Shown piece after piece: positions 1-12,069 of a stretch of 64,000 bases of DNA. Every line of letters begins with the position of its first letter. The stretch's first letter is position 1. The stretch spans positions 23,479,001-23,543,000 of the forward strand of contig CM032128.1 of NCBI GenBank assembly GCA_018894105.1, given 5' to 3'. Source of the DNA: Jacaranda mimosifolia (taxonomy: Eukaryota; Streptophyta; Magnoliopsida; Lamiales; Bignoniaceae). The position numbers were made by a program, and so were the translations under genes. The notes beneath the pieces were generated by a model that worked only from the letters and a program-made list of their open reading frames with translations, had not been told where the DNA came from and did not search any database.

Positions 1-3000
1 GTGAATCTTCCATCTCTTGAGCCGGGAGGTCGACTCTCTCAAGGATGAAGTCCGCTAGCACCTGCGCTTTTATTGCTGCTCGGGGTTGGAATTGGATGTC
101 GAATTCCCCCAGTTCGATGGCCCATTTCGTTAGTCAACTCGAAATGTCTGGTTTCGACAACACCTATTTTAGCGGCTGGTTCGTTAGTACCACCACTATA
201 TGGGATTGAAAATAGGGCTGCAGTTTTCTTACCGATGTGACTAGGGCCAGGGCAAACTTCTCGATCTCCAAATAGTTATGTTCGGGCCCCTGAAGGGCCT
301 TGCTGCAATAGTAAACTGGACAAGGGTTCCCAGCTCTCATCGTTGTTAACACTGAACTGATTGAAGCGGAAGAGACTGCCAGATATATTTGTAAGATTTC
401 CCCGAGCTCAGGCTTGGCGAGGAGAGGTGGCAAAGAGAGGTGTTGCTTGAGGTCGATTAGAGCTTGGTCACACTGTTCGTCCCATTTGAATCCAGATTTC
501 TTTGTGTTTCTCAAGATTTTGAAGAAGGGTAGGCTCTTGTCTGCCAGCCTAGCTATGAACCTACCCAAGGCAATAACTTTGCCCACAAGGCGTTGAACTT
601 CCCGAACGGTGCGCGGTGGAACAATGTCTAGAACTGCTTGAATTTTTTGTGGGTTGGCCTCGATACCTCTCTAACTGACCATATATCCCAGGAATTTTCC
701 TCCTCGAACCCCGAATATGTATTTGTTAGGATTGAGCTTCATACCGAAGGCCCTCAGAAAGGAAAATGTGTGGCTCAGGTCGACCTAGTGGCTTTCTACT
801 TTCTTTGTTTTCACAATCATGTCATCGACATAAACCTCTATTGATTTCCCAATTTCATTCTTGAACATGAAGTTAACTAATCTTTGATAAGTTGCGCCAG
901 CGTTCTTAAGTCCAAACGGCATAACCAAAAAGCAATATACCCCATTGGGGACAACAAAAGCCATTTTATCCCTATCCTCAGGTGCCATGGATATTTGGTA
1001 GTAACCTTGAAATGCATCCATCATGCTAAGCAGTTCGCAACCAGTCGTGGAATCAACAAGTAAATCAATACGAGGCAAGGGGTAAGGATCCTTAGGACAT
1101 GCTTTATTTAAATCTGTGAAATCATTACACATCCTCCATTTTTCCTCGTTCTTGGGAACAAGGACTACATTACAAAGCCAAGAAGGATATTGGATTTCTA
1201 CAATATAACCAGCCTCTAGAAGTTTGCTAACCTCTTCCTCGATGATCTGTGTCCGCTCGGCATTGAAAGTTCTCTTCTTCTGTCAGATTGGCTTGTGGGC
1301 AGGGTCCACGTTGAGCCTGTGGACGATGATGTCGGGGTCGATGCCCTGCAGATCGGCAGCTTTCCATGCAAAGACGTCGATATTGCATTGGAGGAAGTCC
1401 ACCATGAGGCATTCCTGTTGATCCCCCATATCAGCTTTGATCCTTGTTATCTTGTCGGGGTTCCCTGGCTCGAGCTCAATTGTTTTGAATTCTCCCGTTG
1501 GCTCAACCCTGGTGTCCTCCAACTTTCTCTTTTTCGAGGAAGGTCCCTCCTTGGGTTTCGCTACAAGGGCGTCCCCCGAGGCCTTCAATTCTGGTCTCCT
1601 TTTCTGTCCGCTGGAATCCACGGAGATTGTGTAACAACGCCAGATATCTTTGATGTTGCATAACAGCTCACCAACTCCCGCGGGGGTCGGGAACTTTATT
1701 TTCATGTGGTATGTGGATGCGATGGCTCTGAAGTCATTCAGGGCTGGTCGACCAACAATGGCATTGTAAGCAAATGGGGCATCGACCACTAAGTAGTTGA
1801 TCATCAAAGTTTGGCTGCGATGTCCCTGCCCGAATGTAGTGGATAAGCTAATCGACCCTTCTGGTATAATCTCTGATCCTCCGAATCCAACTAGGGGAGT
1901 CCTGACTGGATCGAATTTTAGTTTGCCCAGGTTCATTCTGTTCAGGGTCGACAGGAATATTATGTTTGCCGAGCTGCCATTGTCGACCAAGACCTTTCTC
2001 ACCTCGAAGTTGGCGATCTCGATGGCGACCACCATTGGGTAGTCGAGCTGCCGGTCCGCGGCCTGACCCTCGAGGTGGTCTAAATCTGCATCGGTAAAAG
2101 AGATCGGCTCGGTACTGGTTGTCAACTGGAACACTGTTTCGACCCTCGAAGGTTTGGTCGAGTCAAGTTGCCTTTGGGTTTGCTTCTTTGCGCTTCGGGA
2201 GTCTCCTCCTGCAGGCCCCCCGGCAATCATGTCGATGACACCTCGAATGGGCGGGTGGGTTTCATGGGCTGGTTTCTTTCCTTTGTCCTGCCGTCGCGGG
2301 CTGACCGACCTTTCTCTATGGGAAGTCCGGTCGATTGCCCCCTCCTCACGTCGAGCTTTCTCTTCGAAAAACTTTTTCAAATGCCCCTGCCTAATCAGCC
2401 TCTCTATCTCATCCTTCAAATTGAAGCAATCCTCGGTGTCATGCCTTTTTTGCTTGTGAAAATGGCAGTACTTTCCGGACTTCTTCATAACCTCAGTTTC
2501 TGTGATTTTTTGAGGCTTTTTAAGTAGGTTATCATGTTGTATGGCGAAGAGTACTTCCTTCCTTGGCATGGAGAGTGGGGTGTAGTCATGGAAACGTTTG
2601 ATTGGGGAGCGACGCCCCTCCCTGTTCTGCTTCTCCTCTTTCTTCTTGCCTTTTCTCTTGTCGGCCTCCATGTTGCCATATTTCATTTTGTTCATCTCTT
2701 CCTGGGTCATGTACCTCTTGGAGAGGTCGAGGAGCTCCTCCATTGTTCTCGACTGCGCGCGGACCAATGCATTAGTGCATTCCTTGTGCCTTAGTCCCAA
2801 AAATAGCACATCAATCAAAAATTCTATCCTGGGGCTGTCTATCTTCAATACCTCGGTGTTGAACCTGGTGAAGAAATCTCGTAAAGACTCGCCCTTAGCC
2901 TGCCTTACTATGTGCAGGTGGGTGTGCGGTAGCTTCGTCTTCCTCCTACTGGTGAACTGGTGCAAAAACTTGTCACATAATTGGTCGTATGAGAAGATGG

Positions 3001-3826
3001 ATGCCGGTTCCAACTTCACGAACCAGTCTAGGGCTACGCCCTGGAAAGTGGTCACGAGCATCTTTGCATGTATATACTCGTTGTGCCCATGCAACTGCAT
3101 CATATGCTCAAACTGCATCAGATGCTCATTCGGGTCCGTGGAACCATCATACCTTGGGAGCCCGGTGGGGATCTTCGTATCAATGGCAATGCGCTCATCG
3201 ATAATTTCCTGGACAAAAGGGGAGTCGCGTTCCCTCCGGAATCTTGAAGGCATTTCCAGTTGCATGGTTCTGTCAGCATTCCTCTTCGAAAGTTCCTCCA
3301 GGCGCTTATTCAGCTGTTGCATCTGGTGAGAGACTTCTTCCCACTCTTGCTGGTCTTGGTTTTGTCTGCCTCTAGAATGCCCGGCCCTATCGCGTTGCGG
3401 GGCTCGAAGGGGCCGAATGTCGTGGTCTACGGAGTCTGCTACCTCCTCCCTCGGCGGTGGGCGGGCTGCCTCCCTTGGAAAACGGCCCGGGCTTCCTTCT
3501 CTCCGGGATGGACGTCTAGAGGACTCTAGTATCTGTGCGTACTCTTCTGGTCGTGCCCTTTCCGAGCCTGCTGGCTGTGGTGTGGCACTGGTCGCCGGCC
3601 CCGGTTGCACAGCATGTCTATTTAGTGCGGCCGAGAGCTGGGCAGAAATCTGCGCTGAGATTTGCTCGCTGATGAGTTGCATCAGCTGAGGCATTGTGAG
3701 AGTGACCATAGGTTCCAGTTGCATACTGGGTGCTAGCTCGTCTTGTCCTTGGTTCTGGCGGGGGGCAGGAGAGCTAGATCTCCGGTTCTTCTCCCTCCCT
3801 GATGGGGCTCGCCTAGTGTTCACCAT
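1..3826 (-). pseudogene. gag-pol of Tat-type gypsy element, five nonsense codons
   Basis: Polyprotein for retrotransposition. I place the start at 3826 (MVNTRRAP), because the upstream in-frame Met at 3964 lies inside the LTR. In order: basic, Pro/Arg-rich N-terminus; gag capsid-like region; a Cys/His knuckle of the form YCHFH...HDTEDC; protease active site VDNGSS; reverse transcriptase with YVDD at 832-821; and RNase H up to the window edge. One frame holds throughout. Nonsense codons are TGA 1283-1285, TAG 785-787, TAG 671-673, TAG 164-166 and TGA 134-136. The neighbouring family-conserved residues suggest Arg or Gln at each, so each is one C-to-T change from CGA or CAG. No frameshift was seen. 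The first stop falls between protease and the reverse-transcriptase core. Confidence 0.9.
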
Positions 3827-3847
3827 TTTCGATGGAGGATTCCTGCT

Positions 3848-3864
3848 TCCCACAGACGGCGCCA
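3848..3864 (-). other. Primer binding site of the Tat-type element
   Basis: Read on the minus strand this is TGGCGCCGTCTGTGGGA. The first nine bases match the 3' end of plant tRNA-Asp as known from Athila-type primer sites; the remainder differs. It sits two bases inside the LTR and 22 bases ahead of the gag ATG. Confidence 0.75.
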
Positions 3865-3866
3865 AA

Positions 3867-4542
3867 TGATGAGGGTTCGATTTCGATGACGGATATGAAC
3901 CCGGGTATGAATCACGATCCGGTGTATTGATCTTCTGGATTGATTTGGGATTGAAATTCTGCAATCACAGTAAACGTTAGGCTAGCCGAGTGGCCCTCGA
4001 CTTAGGCCCTCCGACGCTCAAGTCAGTATATATTCGACCTCTTTAATCGAGTAGCGGAATGTATGGGCTTTTGAGTGTATGAGTGCATACCTGTGAGAGG
4101 CAAGGTTGAGGGGTTTTTATATTTTTCCCCTTGTAGGAAATGTCAGAGAAGCCCTTGGCTTATCCCAGGGACCTTTAGCCTCCTACCGGGGGTAATTGGT
4201 CAATTCCTCCATTTGAATATTGCCAGCTGGATGTCCTTTTATGCTGTAGGACAAGATGGTACACTGTTGCAGCGTCTGCTGTGTCAGACGGTGAAGGGAG
4301 GGCATGCGCCATTAATGCGGAGGCGTGCTGCTAGTCAACGCATTTAATGTGGTGGCAGAGTACTGTGTAGGGCTCGACTTGAGAATCGACGAGAAGAGAT
4401 GTCGATAGTGGTCAAGTGGATCCGAGAGCTATGGAGCGCCTTGTAGATTGGTTGAACAGGGTCGACCAGTCACTTGGGTCCTGGGCCGTTGATTGGGTGT
4501 TGGGCCTCGCCGATTTGGGCCATTTTGGGCCATCCTATATCA
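3867..4542 (-). repeat. LTR (5' in element order) of the Tat-type element
   Basis: On the plus strand the stretch begins TGATGAGG at 3867 and ends TATATCA at 4542, so its ends are the inverted TGAT/ATCA expected of an LTR. It lies two bases from the primer binding site. Length would be 676 bp. The partner LTR is outside the window, so the outer boundary at 4542 rests only on the terminal ATCA and the start of a different repeat just beyond. Confidence 0.7.
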
Positions 4543-5430
4543 GAAAGTATTAGAGAAAAGGAAAAGAAAACAAAGAAATATAGAATTTCAAATTTATTTG
4601 ATTATTAAAGAAAATAATGAAGAAAATGATGGGGAAAGGAGGCAGGGTAATGAATGTGTTGGAGAATAAAAGATAGTTCAAATAGGCTTTCCCCTCATTT
4701 TTCTTACCATTTTGTGAAGGAAATTCATTTTCTTTAGATACACTATATTTTTCCCCAAATTTTCCTTTCTTTAGCATTTTCCTTGCCAACCAAACGATCA
4801 ATAGTATTTTCTTTAATATTTTCTTTTCTTTTCCTCATCAAAATCCATGAACCAAGCATAATGTTAGGAAAAATATAATGGATTTGAGGAAAATGAGTTT
4901 TCCTCACAAAATGATGAGGGAAATGAGGGTAAAATCTATTTGAGCTCTCTCTCCTTTTCCAATACATTCATCTTTCATTCTTTTCTTCATTATTTTCTTA
5001 TACAACCAAACATGCTTGAGATTTATATTTCCTTCCTTTTGCCTCCTTTTCCTTAATATTTTCCTTTCCTTACCAAATTCCTTAAACCAAACATAGTTTT
5101 AAGGATTTTGACAAGGAAAGCATTAGGAAAAAAGAAAAGAAAACAAAAAAATATAAAATATAAAATTTATTTTATTGTTCAAGAAAATAATAAAGAAAGG
5201 AATGAAAAAAGATGAGATAAAAGTGCTGGAGAATGAAAGAGAGTATTTCAAATAGAATTTTTTCTTATTTTCCTCATCATTTTGTAAGAAAAATTTATTT
5301 TCCTCAAAAACACTATTTTTCCTTAACTTTTCCTTTCTTTAGTATTTTCCTCATACCAAACAATCAAAAGTGTTTTTCTTAACAATTTTTTTTTCCTCAC
5401 CAAATTCATGAACCAAACATTGTGTAAGAG
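4543..5430. repeat. Cluster of three copies of a MITE-like repeat
   Basis: Three diverged copies of one unit of about 240-330 bp lie side by side: about 4543-4860 (direct), 4861-5097 (inverted) and 5098-5430 (direct). Shared landmarks are a purine-rich AGGAAAA arm, TGTTGGAGAATAAAAGA or GTGCTGGAGAATGAAAGA, CATTTTGTGA/CATTTTGTAA, and an end like CATGAACCAAACAT. The units are largely purine-rich in one half and pyrimidine-rich in the other, so each can fold on itself. The gypsy LTR abuts the first copy, which seems clipped. No coding potential. Confidence 0.6.
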
Positions 5431-6540
5431 TGTATGCATGTAACTCATCATACATAACATAGATGTAACTCATCACACATAACATAGAAAAACAATTACA
5501 AGAATTTTGTTCAATATGTACAAATTTATAAAACTTGAAATGTTACTTTTGAAAGATTTGTAAAAATTTACTGAGTGTGATATTCATGACAAAACTCGAA
5601 TGTGAAAATGGTATTTACTCTGAAAAGCTATTATGTTTATGATGCACTATTCTTCAATGCTATCATAAAAATATCTGAATGATTGCTCATATATATATGA
5701 CGAACAGAATAATAAAATATAATTTTGTCTAAATTATTTGTATTATATACAATTTGCTATAATTATAATTTTTTGGGGATATGTTTTGGAGGGGTGAGAA
5801 AAGGAAAGAAAATGGACAACATAAATATAATAACATATTGACAAATTTAGATTTATATTGTTATATTTGGACATGTCTCATGCCAAGATTCATCTCTTAT
5901 TAAGATATGAATACATTATTTTTTGAATCCCATGAATAAAAGACCAAGTTTGAACTATATTTTTCAAGTTTCCAATTATTGGCGCTATGCAAATATTTGA
6001 TTTTATAAAATTAAAATGTTGGAAAATTTGACAAAAAAAAAGTAAGACTTGTTTGTTTGTAAATTGAAACATTTTGTTAAAATATTTTGGCAAAATAATT
6101 TTTGCGAAGTGGGTTTAGGGAATATGATGGTTGTTTGTTTGTATTTTAGATGGTAGGTAGAGAATATTTTGGGAGAAAATTGTTTGTTTGGTTGTATTTT
6201 GGGAGGAAACAAGACGTTACATCAATAACATTTTGTTGGGTTGTTGGAATAAAATTAATATTTTAAAATTATTTATACATGTGTATATATAGATTGAATA
6301 ATTAGTAGTATGTATATATATTTGTAATGTGAAAGGGGACAATATATGACAAGTAGCATAGCATTAGAGAATATATTGGAGTGTGAATAGTAAGAGTATT
6401 TTGGAAATGAATTTTGTGTTTTGGGAGTGGGGTTGGGGGATGTGTCTGCCGTATTGTTTGTTTGTTTAAATTTTGAGAGTTGAAAAATGTATTGAGAATT
6501 TGCAACCAAACGAGGCCTAAAAATTAGTGATGTTTGCAAA
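5431..6540. other. AT-rich stretch without a recognisable gene
   Basis: Short frames only. A run of TTTGTTTG-rich sequence at 6040-6230 and an end reading GCAACCAAACGAGGCC at 6505-6520 look like fragments of a MITE of the TTTGGTTGC type, but I could not find a matching opposite end. Confidence 0.4.
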
Positions 6541-6936
6541 ATTTATGAAAATATACAAAAGAAATCCCTTCCAACTTCTTACTTTTAGCCTTTATCTATT
6601 TACTTTTAGAGAAACAAGAGCCTGAAAACAACATGGAAAATGTAAAAATTTACTTAATATCATCAAGAAATTGAAAATTATTCGTTTTCCAGTTTTCCCA
6701 AACACTGCCCCAACCCTAACAATATTTGAAAAAGATGTCACATAGAATTTCAATTTTAAATAAATAAAAAAAAGAAATATTTGAATCCCAAGTCCCATCT
6801 CCGTTGAAACAGACAATTCAATGGCTAAAAATTAATCCTAATACACACTGCTGATTGCTCATCTCATTAAACCTATTCCTATGCCACGTTTGAAGCTTTT
6901 CAATAGCAGCAGCAGCAGTGAAGCAAACTTTATGGC

Positions 6937-6940
<4 letters not shown>

Positions 6941-6979
<39 letters not shown>

Positions 6980-7005
6980 TATATATATATGTATATACAC
7001 ATATC
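6941..7005. repeat. (AC)n/(TA)n microsatellite
   Basis: About 15 AC units (6941-6970) followed by a TA-rich run with an internal ATATATATATGTATAT palindrome. It lies some 560 bp upstream of the RIN4/NOI-like start codon. The rest of 6541-7140 is AT-rich with no gene seen. Confidence 0.95.
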
Positions 7006-7403
7006 AAATATCAATCTCATTGTCATTGGAATATACACTTAACCAGCGACAAACAAGGCAAAGCAATGACACCCCTGATTAAAGTCATAAAGATTTCTTC
7101 CCCAAATAAAGTTAAACTAAAGCAGGACCTCTGCCAACACCAACCCCCACCCCACCCCTTCCCTCTCTCTTTTTCTGTCTGCTAGTGTTATTATACTTGG
7201 ATATCTGGCCTTCTCTACTTTCCCTTTTTCTTCTCTAGACTGCACTGCAACCTACATCTCTTTGGATCCCCTTTCTCTTCAAACCCCACAAAACTATTTT
7301 TAGTCTTTTCCTTACTTTTAAAACACACCACACCAATTTGAAAAGAAGGAAAAAAAGACCCCCATTTAGAATTATTAGCCCCCCTCTTTTTTATTTCATT
7401 CCC

Positions 7404-7411
7404 TTTAAATA
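7404..7411 (+). promoter_or_regulatory. Possible TATA box of the RIN4/NOI-like gene
   Basis: TTTAAATA lies 154 bp upstream of the ATG at 7565, a plausible distance for a TATA element with a 5' leader of roughly 120 bases. A pyrimidine-rich tract (7158-7185) lies further upstream. No transcript evidence is available here. Confidence 0.3.
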
Positions 7412-7564
7412 CTTCCCATGCCCACATCCTAATACCAAAAGCACCACAAAAAAGTCTCATCCATCATTCTTGAAAGTAAAACAAGAAAAATTCTTAAAAC
7501 TCCTCGTCAGAAGTCAATCATCTCCAAGATTTCTTCTACCTTCTTTCTTGACTACACACCACCA

Positions 7565-9108
7565 ATGGATGTAAGCAATTAGCACCACCATGAGTCTTTT
7601 CTTTTCTAATTCCATTTATACCATACTACTTTATATTTTATCACAAATAACCAGTCTGTAGTATAATTTTATCTGATTCTTGGAACGTATTTGTGCAGGA
7701 ATTTTACTTCAGAAGGAGCCACGTTCCAGCATTTGGGAGCTGGGATTGCAACGACGATCTGCCATTCACTCAGTGCTTCGAATCAGCAAGGCAAGCTGGG
7801 TTGCTTCGCTATAGCTATTCTGAGGACCGTGATTTGTATGTGGCCGGAGATTTGTATGAGAATGATGTTGTTACTCCTGCCATGATTGTTGTTCCTCGCC
7901 GTAGAGTAAGACCCAGAAACACACCTCATATATATTCTTTTTTCTTTCGTTTGATGGGAACAATCAAGAACTTGAAGAATAATTTAAACCAGTCAGTCAG
8001 TCTCATCCATGTTCTTGACGCCACTGGGATTCTTGTTTTATGACGTACTTTTTCACATGCATAGCCCATTATATGAGGTTCGTGGGGCTGGATTTCAGAC
8101 TCTTTACTTACTGAAACAAGTACAATTAATAATACAACATTATACCCGTGCCTTAAAACTGTTATCTTAACACCGTCCCTTGTCAAATTAGTTTCATCAT
8201 ATATGTAAAGTGTTCTTTTATTATTATTATTATTAAAGTGAATGTAGAATGATTAAGATTGTAACTTTAATTTGCATCAGGCTAAAGCAGGATATCCTAA
8301 AGAGAAAGAAGGGAAAAAAGATGCATGGGTGATGTGTGATTGTGACTGTGACTGACTGTGAACTGAAATCACCAGCAAGCCCTCCTCCTCGTAGACCACC
8401 ACCAAAAGCTGTTGATGAAGATTTGTACAAGATTTCCCCTCACCTCATCCGTCAACACGCCAAAAGGGTACACCATTATTCCACCTTTATTTCGTTATGT
8501 CCCTTCAACTTTTATTGTTATATATGTTACGTGTATTTACAGTATCATACCATAAAAATAAAACAGCAAATTAGATGTGAATTCTGTAGCTACGACTTAA
8601 TTTGTTGCTTGCAAGAATATCTACTACTCTCCTTGTTGAGCTTGAGACATCATTAAGCCTGTAAAAATTCAAGAATTATGTCCTAGGTTTATGTAAGAAC
8701 CCACTTTTGCTTGCATGCCCATGAAAGCAAACAAATTAAAGGAATAGAACTAAACAATCATGATATCCACACTTCCTGTCTTTCAACTGTTTCGCTGACA
8801 GAATAAAAGGAGGGACTTGACTCCTGAACTTGTACATGCGCTTCTTTACCTATTCATATGATTCAATCATGTATGCTAGCTGCTTTTTCAAAATTAAAAG
8901 TTATAAATATCTTTACCATATTGTAATGAGAAGTAATACAAAATCAATGCTTATGTAGTGTCTAGTAAGTAAACATAGTGGCAAAAGACAATAACAACAT
9001 CGTTATCTGTGTAATAGTTTTTTAATGCCTTTGTTTTCTTATGTTGTGCAGAAGAGGAGGGCATGGGGTATCTTTTCTAGCTGCCTGAGACCCACATGCG
9101 TTTGTTGA
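7565..9108 (+). CDS. RIN4/NOI-family protein (AvrRpt-cleavage domain), exon 3 frameshifted
   Basis: Four coding exons with GT..AG junctions, all phase 0 in the unbroken model: 7565-7570, 7699-7905, 8281-8467, 9052-9108. The N-terminus has VPAFGSWD, the P-x-F-G-x-W core of the NOI/AvrRpt-cleavage domain (RIN4 type III effector target family), followed by FTQCFESAR. Exon 3 carries a CDCDCD run, a proline-rich PPPRRPPP and VDEDLYKISP. The end is FSSCLRPTCVC, cysteine-rich like the acylated membrane tails of this family. The unbroken length would be about 150 aa. However, exon 3 is 187 bp, not a multiple of 3: ACTG is duplicated at 8351-8358, giving a TGA at 8353-8355 and a product of about 95 aa lacking the tail. 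Family role (known): plasma-membrane immunity regulators. It is a recent null allele, a pseudogene or a sequence error. Confidence 0.85.
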
Positions 9109-9556
9109 ACCTGGTGAAGCTCATAATACTTGTTGGGTAAATACATGGGGCACAAAAGAGACCAAAAAGTATTACTAGCTAGTATAGTTAATAGCAGTTT
9201 TTGGAGTCCCCCATAGCTTGTGAGGAGTATTAAGCATTTGCAGAAGCCCAGACACTTGTTTAGCCCAAGAACATAATTCTTCATCATTATCATATGATAT
9301 AATGATAACAAGTCCCATTCTTCTTGCTAATTAACTGTCTGCTTCTCTTTTTGGCACTGTTTTCAATTTCTTTTGAGTATTGTTGTAGTATTAAATAGTA
9401 AGTATTGTAAGCAGGGAGGGGAACAACATCATAACTTCGGGTGCTAAAGCTACAGTTGTTGGCATGCAGGCTTGTGAAAAAGTAATGGGTGCATTTGTTC
9501 TATGATCATACTGTCTTTACTCTCTGTACTTTAGCTTCTGTTTGTGCAATTTATTT
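9109..9556 (+). other. 3' flank of the RIN4/NOI-like gene
   Basis: AT-rich sequence following the stop codon, likely including the 3' untranslated region. No further coding exon or clear polyadenylation signal could be fixed. Confidence 0.4.
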
Positions 9557-9947
9557 AAAGGGTGTTTGGCTAAATTTATTTAAAATATCTTATAAGCTCT
9601 TATATTTTATAAGATGTTTTTGGAGCTTATAATATGTTAGATCTTATTTTTAAAATAAGTTGTTGAAGTGTTTGGATAAAATATGATCTTAAAACTTATA
9701 AGATATTAATTATGACAATTTTGTAATTAAAATGGTTAAAAATGAAGGAGCTTGTTAAGATGTTAAAAATAAGTTAGGGTTTTTTTTTATTTTTTTAAAA
9801 AGAGTTTATAAGCTCTTAACATTTTATTTTAGGATTTTATAAGTTTTTTTTAAAAAATTTTTACCAAATACTTTTTATCAACTTATAAGCTCTTAAATAT
9901 CTTATAAGATGCATTAAAGAGCTTATAAGCTCATACAAACACCCTTT
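9557..9947. mobile_element. MITE with AAAGGGTGTTTG terminal inverted repeats
   Basis: Perfect 12-bp inverted ends: AAAGGGTGTTTG at 9557-9568 and its complement at 9936-9947. Inside, CTTATAAGCTCTTA-type words recur on both arms, so most of the 391 bp is self-complementary. A clear target duplication was not found. Noncoding. It resembles the widespread plant hAT-like MITE type, by family knowledge. Confidence 0.75.
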
Positions 9948-10086
9948 TAATCATGCTATGCATAAAAGATAACTAACACCCAGACTAACTACAAAAATAA
10001 GTATCTTTTGAACTATATGCAAGATTAAACCTCTATCTATAAGTTAATTATGCTATCCTAATTTACATAATTTGTTGCAACAACTT

Positions 10087-10350
10087 TTATGCATAACCCC
10101 CGATCGAGGTGGTAGATCCATAGGAGACACAATCTTGAACTGTAGAGACTAACATTTCTGGCGAGTGAGAATCTTTGTAAGCATATTTAGCGAGTTTTTC
10201 ATGGTGTAAACATGATATACTTCGAGCTCGTGCTTTTTCTTGAACGAAGTGATAATCCAATGCAACATGTTTCATCCTTGAATGGTGAAACAGGACTTCG
10301 TTAAGCATGAATGAGTGGCGCTCACATTGTCACGAAGTATGATACGTGGA
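10087..10350 (-). pseudogene. Copia pol 3'-end remnant (RNase H tail)
   Basis: The minus-strand frame from 10308 reads HHSRMKHVALDYHFVQEK, the copia RNase H C-terminal motif (HSRTKHI-D-HFVRE). Just upstream another frame gives CDNVSATHS, the CDN motif of the same domain, so a frameshift lies near 10310. No LTR or other pol part is seen nearby; it is an isolated fragment. Confidence 0.8.
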
Positions 10351-12069
10351 CGAGGTAAGGAATCGTTGAGCTTAAACGAGGAGATTCTCGCAAGAATTTT
10401 GGGTTGGTTTAGAGAGGCTTACTTGAAGAATCAACTTTGGCTCAATAATTAAGTGAGTTTCACTTAATAAAATATATTAAATTTTAGGGATAATTACATA
10501 AACCTCCCATGAGGTTTGGGATATTAACAAATATTAACTTTTTCTGTGGTTTGAGAAATTACAATCTCCTCCCTCAAGGTTTGTTGTCGTCTAACAATTA
10601 GGCCCTGCCGTTAATTTGAATTTACTGATGTCATTGTTGAATTTTTATTAGAATTCAATTTTATCCTTTAATTGATTATTTCAGGCTTTTCACTTTCTAT
10701 TGGACCAAGATGCCCTTACATTTGTGGGTTTAATTATAATAAAATAGCCATAATGGCGGGATTAATGTAACATACTAAAATAATGTTTAATTTTGCACTT
10801 GAGAATGAAATTTAATAATTAATTTTTAATTAGTTAAATTAATTAAACTATTTAATTAATTAACTAATTGATTTTAAAAAATGACTATTTAAAAATATGA
10901 TATTGTTTGATATACACAACATGGGTGCTTTTAAGTATTTTAAAAATTATTAACTAAAATATAAATTTATTATTATTTTAAAATATTTTTAGAAAAAAGA
11001 GAATTATTATTTCTTAAATTAGCGCAATTTTAAAGATTTGAATTATAAAAATAAATTTACATATATTTGAATACTAATAAAATTTTATGAATATTGAATA
11101 ATTTTTTAATTCCAAACTTCAAATAAGAAAATAAAAATAATTAAATTAAAGAATTTTAATAATTTTAGATTATATATTCACTAATATTATAATAATAAAT
11201 ATATCTAAGATAATTTAATTAGACTAAATTTAATTTATTTATTAATTAAAAAATAAAGTAAGAAGAAAACAAAAGTATATTAACTTTTATGTCATAATTT
11301 AATAATTTTTAAATACAGGTTCTATAGCATTAATAATAAACATATCTAAAATAATATAATAAATATTAAAAATATTATATATCTAAAATAATTTATTTAA
11401 GTAATTAAATATAATTAATAACATTAGATAGTAAATATATACTAATTTAGTTCATGCTTAATAATATTAAAATAATAAAAATATTTATTAATTAAAATAA
11501 AAATTAAAATAAAAAATTAAAATAATGTTACATATCAATAATGTTAAGCAATTAATAAAAATTATTTATGCAATAATATTATATATTTATTAATTGAGCT
11601 ACATAACTAACAATATTAAAATAATTAACATACTTAAAATAATTTATTAAATTTATTAAAATTATTCATTTATTAAAAATAAGATAAATAAAAATTAAAA
11701 AAATTACCATCTTTCTCATCTCACCCCACGAACCCCCTCCCTCTCCCCCGCCCATCATACCAGCCCATGGCAAGGGGGAGAATTGAAAAGAACTTCCTTG
11801 TGATAATCAAAATAGGCAAAAAAAACCTCTGTCAGAAAAAATATACAAAAATGCATCTTGTGTTTTCTAAAATCAAGCAAAAACCCCCCTCAAAACGTGG
11901 AGTGAGTTGTACGCACCTTTACTACAAGTATTCAAGGTCTTTTATGCATAAAAGACCATAATGCCTTCAATTGCATCTGTTGGATTTTTTTAAAAAACAA
12001 ACGATCATGATTAAACAATATTTAATATTTGTAATATATATATATATACATTAATAGATACATATAAAT

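Larger units (their letters stand above)
1..4542 (-). mobile_element. Ty3/gypsy retrotransposon, Tat-type, cut by left window edge
   Basis: Minus-strand LTR retrotransposon. In element order it shows an LTR (4542-3867), a primer binding site two bases later (3864-3848), gag, aspartic protease, reverse transcriptase and the start of RNase H, where the window ends; integrase and the other LTR lie outside. The primer site starting TGGCGCC and the gag start MVNTRRAP are, from family knowledge, typical of the Tat/Athila side of plant Ty3/gypsy. The coding frame is unbroken by indels but holds five nonsense codons, so the copy is dead but fairly young. Lineage is inferred from motifs, not from a tree. 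Confidence 0.93.

Noticed and set aside
1295..3689. Several plus-strand open frames of 60-240 codons
   Set aside because: They are antisense shadows of the gypsy gag-pol frame on the minus strand and show no family motif.
3826..3964. Earlier in-frame Met at 3964 as gag start
   Set aside because: It falls inside the LTR and upstream of the primer site; the family start MVNTRRAP at 3826 fits better.
7926..8186. Minus-strand frame of 86 codons
   Set aside because: It lies across intron 2 of the RIN4/NOI-like gene and has no recognisable feature.
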